A stretch of DNA of 11,870 nt from an uncultured Coriobacteriaceae bacterium (GTDB lineage: Bacteria > Actinomycetota > Coriobacteriia > Coriobacteriales > Eggerthellaceae), in assembly GCA_900550055.1 (NCBI GenBank), contig URQU01000051.1, forward strand, positions 1 through 11,870. The letters run 5' to 3'. Position 1 is the first letter of the stretch; each line of letters opens with the position of its first letter. The notes beneath the pieces were generated by a model. It was not told the DNA's origin, did not search any database, and was given only the letters and a program-made list of their open reading frames with translations. Of the stretch, positions 7,380 to 11,870 are shown piece by piece. The translations under genes and the position numbers were made by a program.

Positions 7380-7461
7380 GTGCAATTGGGGTTATGCATT
7401 CATGTAACCCCCTCTCCCTTCCCTTATTGTATACGACTGCTTAAGTGCAACACTAATGCAC
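7380..7461. promoter_or_regulatory. LuxR-gene promoter region with two GTGCA/TGCA dyads
   Basis: On the minus strand TACAAT (7431-7426, within TATACAAT) is a likely -10 for the LuxR-type gene. It is flanked by two related dyads: AGTGCA (7444-7449) and TGCACT (7457-7462) separated by 7 bases, at the -35 position; and GTGCA (7380-7384) and TGCAT (7395-7399) separated by 10 bases, in the leader. The arrangement suggests autoregulation and perhaps control of the divergent reductase operon. Function is inferred. Confidence 0.4.
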
Positions 7462-7489
7462 TCAGAAACGGTTGCGCGAGTATTGCCTG

Positions 7490-7518
7490 TTCAAGAGCGG
7501 GTTATTTCAAGGGGTTAT
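7490..7518 (+). repeat. Imperfect tandem repeat TTCAAG..GGGTTAT in the divergent intergenic region
   Basis: TTCAAG-agc-GGGTTAT (7490-7505) is followed at once by TTCAAG-GGGTTAT (7506-7518); the second copy lacks the three-base insert. A further GGGGTTAT occurs at 7388-7395. The repeat lies midway between the two divergent genes and upstream of the reductase leader, so it is a candidate activator-binding site. No clear sigma-70 promoter for the reductase could be picked out around it. Confidence 0.4.
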
Positions 7519-7582
7519 GGAAATAATCCCCCTGATTTCCCAAAAGGCTGATGAATCGACGCGTTTGTGAAGATATTGTGCA

Positions 7583-7660
7583 GGGCACAGCAACGAGTTT
7601 TGGAGGGCGAAGGGATCGTTGCTCTGCCCCGTCGAGCATGCAAGCGAAATGCGGGGCTCG
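7583..7660 (+). promoter_or_regulatory. Structured 5' leader of the reductase with two competing stem-loops
   Basis: Stem 1: GGGCA-c-AGCAACGA (7583-7596) pairs with TCGTTGCT-c-TGCCC (7616-7629), 13 pairs with one C-C mismatch and a 19-base purine-rich loop. Stem 2: GCCCCG (7626-7631) pairs with CGGGGC (7652-7657), or CGAGC (7633-7637) with GCTCG (7656-7660). Stem 1 and the first form of stem 2 share TGCCCC, so they exclude each other. The ribosome binding site AAAGGAG (7668-7674) follows 8 bases later. The layout is what a regulated leader would show; no known riboswitch class is recognised. Confidence 0.45.
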
Positions 7661-7680
7661 CATACCGAAAGGAGTTACTC

Positions 7681-9333
7681 ATGTCCAAGGAAATGTCGCG
7701 TCGCGATCTGCTCAAGATGAGCGGGCTGGCGGCAGCAGGCGTCGCGGGAGCATCGCTTCTGGGCGGCTGCGCACCGAAAGCGGCATCGAGCGCATCCGAT
7801 TCAGGCAAAGCGGCAAACGGCGGCTCGACCGCAGCACCCACCGCGGCAGGCCACGAGCGCGCAGGGCTTCCGAGCTTCCTGAGCGCACCCGAGCCGATCA
7901 AGGACGTGAAAACCACGAAGGATTACGACGTCGTGATCGTAGGCGCTGGTGCTGCAGGCATCCCCGCCGCCATCACCGCCAAGGAAGCGGGAGCGAGCGT
8001 CGCCGTCATCCAGAAGGAAAGCACCGCCATCTCGCAAGGCAACACCGCAACGGGCATCCTGCTCGACAAGTCCGACCCCGCCGGCGTCGAGGCCGTGGTG
8101 TCGAAGCTGATTTCCGAGCATGATTACCGCGCTAAGCGCGAACAGGTGGAGCTGTGGGCGAAGAACTCCGGCGAGGCCATCACATGGCTGTTCAACCTGG
8201 CACAGCAATGCGGCGCGCAGGTCTCCGACACCACGAAGAAGTGGACGTCAGGCATTGCGAAGGTCAACGACTACGAGATGAACTACTTGTCCATCGACTT
8301 TGGCCCGAAGCCCTACAACACCGGCGAAGGCATGAAGGCGTTGGCCGAGTATGCGGAAAAGCAGGGTGTCGACTTCTTCTACTCCACCGAGGCGAAACAG
8401 CTCGTGGGCGACGCATCGGGCATCACGGGCGTTATCGCCAAGGGTGCCGAGGGCAACATTCAATTCAACGCGAAAAAGGGCGTTATCTTGGCTGCCGGCG
8501 ATTACCAAAACGACGACGAGATGGTGAACTACTATCTTCCGGACCTGAAGCACCTCGGCCGCAAGCAGACGAACAAGACCGGCGACGGACACAAGATGGC
8601 CATTTGGGCCGGCGGCGCGATGGAGGACCTCGGTCACACGAAGATGCTCCATGACTTCGACGCCGGTCCAGGCTCCATGTGCGATATGCCGTTTTTGGCT
8701 GTGAAGATGGACGGCACGCGCTTCTGCGATGAGACCTGCGGCATGTCGCTTATGAACAACTTCCTGCGCAGCGACGCCGATCAGGGCAACTATTGCCAGA
8801 TCTTCGACAACAACTACACCGAAACGGCTGCAAGCTGGCCGGGCAAGCTGTTCGACCAGGAGGCCATCAAGGCGTACATGCCCGAAGAGCCCGGCGAGAA
8901 AAAGGGCGTTTTCGAGGGGCAGATCGCAACGTTTAAGGCGGATACCCTTGACGAACTTGCCAAGAAGCTGGGCATCACCGACGCGGCCGCGTTCAAGAAG
9001 GCCGTCGAGCGCTACAACGAGCTGGTTGCGAAGGGCAGCGACGAGGACTTCGGCAAGCAGGCTAAATGGCTCACGCCCATCGACACCCCGCCGTTCTACG
9101 GCATCCATCGCCATGTGCGCGTATCGGCCATCGTGTCCGGTGTGAACGTCGACAAGCACATGCAGGTGCTCAAGGACGGTACCGAGGAGCCCATTCCCGG
9201 CCTGTTCGCCATCGGCAACGTTGCCGGTAACTTCTTCGCCGGCGTTGACTACACCATGTGGATGCCGGGTTTGTCCCTTGGCCGTGCCCACACGCAGGGC
9301 TATGTGATCGGCAAGTACGTGGCCGAACTGTAA
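7681..9333 (+). CDS. Tat-exported lipoprotein FAD-dependent reductase (fumarate/urocanate reductase superfamily)
   Basis: A 550-residue flavoprotein predicted to sit on the outer face of the membrane and reduce an organic acceptor in anaerobic respiration. The N-terminus has a twin-arginine signal SRRDLLK (6-12) and a lipobox-like LLGGC with Cys30 as the lipid anchor. A Ser/Ala/Gly linker follows, then an FAD-binding fold: DYDVVIVGAGAAGIPAAITA (81-100) with GxGxxG at 88-93, TGDG at 300-303, DGTRFCDE (344-351), and a C-terminal IPGLFAIGNVAGNFF plus GLSLGRAHTQG. There is no N-terminal haem domain, so electrons must come from a partner, the cytochrome encoded next. The fumarate reductase catalytic His and Arg residues are not seen at equivalent positions, so fumarate is unlikely as substrate. 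Start: AAAGGAG 6 bases before the ATG; an in-frame GTG at 7567 would bury the Tat signal. Divergent from the LuxR-type gene, its probable regulator. Confidence 0.95.
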   Translation: MSKEMSRRDLLKMSGLAAAGVAGASLLGGCAPKAASSASDSGKAANGGSTAAPTAAGHERAGLPSFLSAPEPIKDVKTTKDYDVVIVGAGAAGIPAAITAKEAGASVAVIQKESTAISQGNTATGILLDKSDPAGVEAVVSKLISEHDYRAKREQVELWAKNSGEAITWLFNLAQQCGAQVSDTTKKWTSGIAKVNDYEMNYLSIDFGPKPYNTGEGMKALAEYAEKQGVDFFYSTEAKQLVGDASGITGVIAKGAEGNIQFNAKKGVILAAGDYQNDDEMVNYYLPDLKHLGRKQTNKTGDGHKMAIWAGGAMEDLGHTKMLHDFDAGPGSMCDMPFLAVKMDGTRFCDETCGMSLMNNFLRSDADQGNYCQIFDNNYTETAASWPGKLFDQEAIKAYMPEEPGEKKGVFEGQIATFKADTLDELAKKLGITDAAAFKKAVERYNELVAKGSDEDFGKQAKWLTPIDTPPFYGIHRHVRVSAIVSGVNVDKHMQVLKDGTEEPIPGLFAIGNVAGNFFAGVDYTMWMPGLSLGRAHTQGYVIGKYVAEL

Positions 9334-9355
9334 AAACCCATGACCTTCGGATAGG

Positions 9356-9395
9356 CGTTCGGGGGCGTTCGTCGTCCTCGAAACGCCCCCGAACG
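9356..9395 (+). other. Large hairpin after the reductase gene
   Basis: CGTTCGGGGGCGTT (9356-9369) and AACGCCCCCGAACG (9382-9395) form a perfect 14-bp stem with a 12-base loop, 22 bases after the reductase stop. No T run follows, so it looks more like an mRNA 3'-end stabiliser or processing element than a terminator. Confidence 0.75.
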
Positions 9396-9409
9396 GATCA
9401 TCCCCCTAA

Positions 9410-9450
9410 GCTGAGCGCCCTCCACTCCCTCCGGGCGCTCAGCGTCTTAT
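9410..9450 (+). terminator. Hairpin with T-rich tail between reductase and cytochrome genes (partial terminator)
   Basis: GCTGAGCGCCC (9410-9420) and GGGCGCTCAGC (9433-9443) form a perfect 11-bp stem with a 12-base loop, followed by GTCTTATTTG. It resembles an intrinsic terminator with an interrupted T tract. Because the cytochrome gene follows 34 bases later on the same strand with its own ribosome binding site and no obvious promoter, it may act as an attenuator that makes more reductase than cytochrome message. Confidence 0.6.
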
Positions 9451-9476
9451 TTGAACCGAGACAAAAGGAGCACACC

Positions 9477-10163
9477 ATGGAAACGCCGACGAACAGCGTG
9501 GACGCGTGCAGCAAGAAGAGCAAAAAACCGCTGATAGCGGGTATCGTCGTTGCGGTTGTGGTGCTGGCGGGCATCGGTTTTTGGACATGGCACAACACGC
9601 CGGGTTTTTGCGGCGTGTGCCATACGCCCATGAGCACGTACGTTGCAACGTACGAAGCGCAACCTAACGCGCAAGCGACGGACAAATGGGGCAACGACGT
9701 AACGAATTCGAACGCCATGTTGGTGGTCACGCATAAAGAAGCCGGCGTAGAATGCCTGTCGTGCCACGTCCCGAGCATCACTCAGCAAATCGGCGAGGTG
9801 ACCGAGACTATCACGGGCGATTATTACTACCCGCTTTCTGAAGTCAGCATTTCCGCTTTGCAAGAGAATTCCGGGCAGAACGCAAGCGACGAGGCCGCCT
9901 TCTGCCTGAAAAGCGGCTGCCATGTCGATGCGAACGGCACCGAGATATCCACGCGCGAGGACTTGATGAAGGCCACTGCGGATAAAGCATTCAACCCGCA
10001 TAGCAACCATCACGGCGAAGCAAACTGCAGCGATTGCCATAAATCGCATCGCGCATCGGTGATGCAGTGCACGCAGTGCCACAACGACGCCGCGGCAAGC
10101 ATGCCGGAGGGCTGGGTGGATTACAAGACCGGAAAGCAGATCGCAGAATCCGCCGTCAAGTAA
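9477..10163 (+). CDS. NrfH/NapC-like membrane-anchored multihaem cytochrome c
   Basis: A 228-residue electron carrier expected to take electrons from menaquinol and pass them to the flavin reductase encoded upstream. A Lys-rich start (KKSKK, 13-17) precedes one membrane helix (about 19-38), giving an N-in, C-out anchor. Haem-binding sites: CGVCH (45-49) followed by Met52 as in the NrfH pattern CxxCHxxM; CLSCH (93-97); an unusual CX4CH, CLKSGCH (143-149); CSDCH (184-188); CTQCH (198-202). That makes five possible haems against the usual four of NrfH. Extra histidines (H86, H175, H178, H179, H191) could be distal ligands. The ATG follows AAGGAG by 6 bases. It shares its orientation with the reductase, 143 bases downstream with two hairpins between. 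A nitrite reductase partner (NrfA) is absent, so the name nrfH is not used. Confidence 0.95.
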   Translation: METPTNSVDACSKKSKKPLIAGIVVAVVVLAGIGFWTWHNTPGFCGVCHTPMSTYVATYEAQPNAQATDKWGNDVTNSNAMLVVTHKEAGVECLSCHVPSITQQIGEVTETITGDYYYPLSEVSISALQENSGQNASDEAAFCLKSGCHVDANGTEISTREDLMKATADKAFNPHSNHHGEANCSDCHKSHRASVMQCTQCHNDAAASMPEGWVDYKTGKQIAESAVK

Positions 10164-10241
10164 CACCACCGCCAAGCACGACGCACATGATCGAGAACGA
10201 CCAGTGAGCCAAAATGTTGCGAAGACAGCGTGGCTCATCGC

Positions 10242-10281
10242 GAAACGAAGGGAGCTCCCATACGGGAGCTCCCTTCGTTTC
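10242..10281 (+). terminator. 18-bp perfect hairpin, terminator of the reductase-cytochrome unit
   Basis: GAAACGAAGGGAGCTCCC (10242-10259) and its exact complement (10264-10281) are separated by the 4-base loop ATAC. It lies 78 bases after the cytochrome stop. The T residues needed for termination are within the 3' arm (TTCGTTTC) rather than after it, and by symmetry it could work on either strand. Very stable; termination is likely but the T tract is weak. Confidence 0.7.
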
Positions 10282-10430
10282 CCAGGAAGAACCTACGCTG
10301 GCCGTGGAAAAGAGAGTATGCGCCTGTTGGAAGAAATAGAGCGCTTCCTTATCAGGAGCTCTCTTCGCATTTCATGCTCTTGCTCAAGACGGAACCCCGT
10401 CGTTTCACAGGTGCACCCTGCGCATATCTG

Positions 10431-10465
10431 ACAAAAAGGGAGTTCCCGCATGCGGGAACTCCCTT
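10431..10465 (-). terminator. Rho-independent terminator of ppdK
   Basis: AAGGGAGTTCCCGCA (10436-10450) and TGCGGGAACTCCCTT (10451-10465) are perfect inverse complements. On the minus strand the stem is followed by TTTTTGT (arm end at 10437 into 10431). It lies 30 bases beyond the ppdK stop, with a proper T run, so it is a strong terminator for that gene. Confidence 0.9.
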
Positions 10466-10494
10466 CACGAAGCTAATAATGCGCAAACGCTAGC

Positions 10495-11870
10495 CTATTC
10501 GGCCTTCTTAGCCCCGATGGCAGCCTGGCCGGCGGCCAGACGGGCCAGCGGCACGCGATAGGGGCTGCAGGACACGTAGTCAAGGCCGATGGCGTTGAAC
10601 GTGTGGATGGAGTCAGGATCGCCGCCGTGCTCGCCGCACACGCCGCAGGTCAGGTCGGGGTTGCCCTGGTGACCCAGCTCGACGCCCATCTTCACCAGCT
10701 TGGCGACGCCAGGGTCGACCGTTGCGAACGGGTTGAAGGGCAGCAGGCGCTCCTGCAGGTACTGCGGGATGAACTCGGCCTCGACGTCGTCGCGGCTGAA
10801 GCCGAAGGTGGTCTGGGTGAGGTCGTTGGTGCCGAAGGAGAAGAAGTCGGCCTTCGTGGCGATCTCATCGGCGGTGACGGCAGCGCGCGGCAGCTCGATC
10901 ATGGTGCCGATCTGGATGTCCAGCTCGACGCCCTGCTCGGCGGCAACCTCGGCGATGGTCTGCTCGGCGACCTCGCGCAGCTTGGCCAGCTCGGGAACCA
11001 CGGACACCAGCGGGATCATGATCTCGGGCTTGGGGTCCAGGCCCTCCTTCTTCAACTGGGCTGCGGCGGTTGCGATGGCGCGCACCTGCATCACGGGAAG
11101 GATGGGGTACACGATGCCCAGGCGGCAGCCGCGAAGACCCAGCATTGGGTTGGCCTCTGCCATGGCGTCGATCTGCTCCATGAGGGCGCGCTTCTCGGCG
11201 ATGACGCCCTTGTCGCCGCCGGTGGCCTCGAGGCGTGCGATCTCCACGTCGAGGGCACGCGGGCTCTCCAGGAACTCATGCAGCGGCGGATCGAGCAGGC
11301 GCACGATGACCGGCAGGCCGTCCATGGCCTTGAACATGCCGTAGAAGTCGCCCGTCTGAGCCTCGAACAGCTGGTCGACGGCCTTCTGGCGAACATCCTC
11401 GTCCTCGTTGAGGATGAAGGTCTGGATGATCTGCTTACGATCGCCCAGGAACATGTGCTCGGTACGGCACAGGCCGATGCCCTGCGCGCCGAAGTCGCGG
11501 GACAGCTGAGCGTCCTCGGGATTGTCGGCGTTGGCGCGAACACCCAGGGTGCGGAACTCGTCGGCCCACTCCAGGATGGTGTCCAGGTCGCCGGTGAGCT
11601 CGGGAAGCACCAGTTCGACGGCGCCGAGCACCACGATGCCGGTGGTGCCGTCCAGCGAGATCATGTCGCCTTCCTTGATGACGACATCGGTGCCGGTGAC
11701 GACGGCCTGCTTCTTCTCAGCGTCGATCTTGAGGGCCTCGACGCCGCACACGCACGGGGCGCCCATGCCGCGGGCGATAACGGCAGCATGGGAGGTCTTG
11801 CCACCATGGCTGGTCAGGATGCCCTCGGCGGCGATCATGCCGGCCAGGTCGTCGGGGTTGGTCTCCCAGC
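10495..11870 (-). CDS. ppdK: Pyruvate phosphate dikinase, C-terminal half (5' end outside window)
   Basis: Interconverts pyruvate + ATP + Pi with phosphoenolpyruvate + AMP + PPi in the cytoplasm; anaerobes use it for glycolysis with PPi or for making PEP. The visible 457 residues are about half of a normal ~880-residue enzyme. They begin in the phosphohistidine swivel domain: WETNPDD leads to GGKTSHAAVIARGMG, whose histidine (codon 11790-11788) carries the phosphate. The C-terminal TIM-barrel PEP/pyruvate domain follows, with GLCRTEHMF, the substrate region IGTMIELPRAA, FFSFGTNDLTQTT, and the terminal CGVCGEHGGDP, whose second cysteine matches the catalytic acid of the family. It ends YVSCSPYRVPLARLAAGQA plus a short tail. 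The frame is open to the right edge, so the apparent ATG at 11838 is internal. A terminator follows the stop. Confidence 0.97.
   Translation of the reverse strand, partial: WETNPDDLAGMIAAEGILTSHGGKTSHAAVIARGMGAPCVCGVEALKIDAEKKQAVVTGTDVVIKEGDMISLDGTTGIVVLGAVELVLPELTGDLDTILEWADEFRTLGVRANADNPEDAQLSRDFGAQGIGLCRTEHMFLGDRKQIIQTFILNEDEDVRQKAVDQLFEAQTGDFYGMFKAMDGLPVIVRLLDPPLHEFLESPRALDVEIARLEATGGDKGVIAEKRALMEQIDAMAEANPMLGLRGCRLGIVYPILPVMQVRAIATAAAQLKKEGLDPKPEIMIPLVSVVPELAKLREVAEQTIAEVAAEQGVELDIQIGTMIELPRAAVTADEIATKADFFSFGTNDLTQTTFGFSRDDVEAEFIPQYLQERLLPFNPFATVDPGVAKLVKMGVELGHQGNPDLTCGVCGEHGGDPDSIHTFNAIGLDYVSCSPYRVPLARLAAGQAAIGAKKAE

Larger units (their letters stand above)
10164..10494. other. 331-bp intergenic region without a gene
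   Basis: Lies between the cytochrome (plus) and ppdK (minus) genes, which converge here. It holds two long hairpins (10242-10281 and 10436-10465) and a degenerate single-arm copy (10355-10367). Open frames crossing it have no coding character, because they run through the hairpin arms, and no ribosome binding sites. The 150 bases between the hairpins show no tRNA, known RNA or protein that I recognise. Confidence 0.7.

Noticed and set aside
7517..7570. 17-codon possible leader peptide (MEIIPLISQK...) in the reductase leader
   Set aside because: AAGGGG is only 2 bases from its ATG, no regulatory codon run is present, and it is not certain that the region is transcribed.
7567..7680. 38-codon N-terminal extension of the reductase from a GTG
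   Set aside because: It would bury the twin-arginine signal, run through the leader stem-loops, and ignore the strong AAAGGAG before 7681.
7681..9333. Naming the flavoenzyme fumarate reductase or urocanate reductase
   Set aside because: The superfamily fold is clear but the diagnostic catalytic residues are missing, so a substrate name would be unsupported.
10204..10493. Short plus-strand open frames (75 and 87 codons) after the cytochrome gene
   Set aside because: They run straight through the two large hairpins, have no ribosome binding sites, and lack coding character.

Overview
The window looks like chromosomal DNA of a gut actinobacterium of class Coriobacteriia, most likely family Eggerthellaceae. 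This is inferred from the high G+C, the Tat-exported lipoprotein flavin reductase paired with a NrfH-like multihaem cytochrome, and the membrane-spanning LuxR-type regulator beside them, a combination expanded in Eggerthella and its relatives. No species is claimed.

Left part (1-4657), all on the minus strand: the 5' three-quarters of thrS (threonyl-tRNA synthetase, running off the left edge), a small membrane protein with a double zinc ribbon closed by a strong terminator, the azlC-azlD branched-chain amino acid exporter pair (ATGA overlap), and a dGTPase-like HD phosphohydrolase (dgt). These are housekeeping or near-housekeeping genes. Their upstream regions show near-identical TATAATCCC or TATAATC -10 boxes, and azlC looks leaderless.

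Middle part (4871-10163): a plus-strand regulator made of two fused MarR winged-helix domains ends 11 bases from the stop codon of a convergent minus-strand gene. That gene is a LuxR-family regulator with an N-terminal multi-membrane-segment domain. As sequenced it is broken by two single-base deletions; restoring one base at each gives a coherent protein of about 509 residues. Divergent from it, across a 320-bp intergenic region rich in repeats and stem-loops, lie a Tat-lipoprotein FAD reductase of the fumarate/urocanate reductase superfamily and a membrane-anchored NrfH-like cytochrome with four CxxCH sites and one CX4CH site. Two strong hairpins separate those two genes. The inferred working model is menaquinol -> membrane cytochrome -> surface flavoenzyme -> unknown organic electron acceptor, with the LuxR protein sensing the acceptor or a related signal. 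The reductase lacks the His/Arg residues of fumarate reductases at the positions I can align, so its substrate is open.

Right part (10164-11870): 331 bp without a gene, carrying two large near-identical hairpins plus a degenerate third copy, then the C-terminal half of pyruvate phosphate dikinase (ppdK) on the minus strand, running off the right edge.

The most interesting region is 5833-10163: an unassigned anaerobic respiratory module with its own, apparently damaged, membrane-bound regulator.
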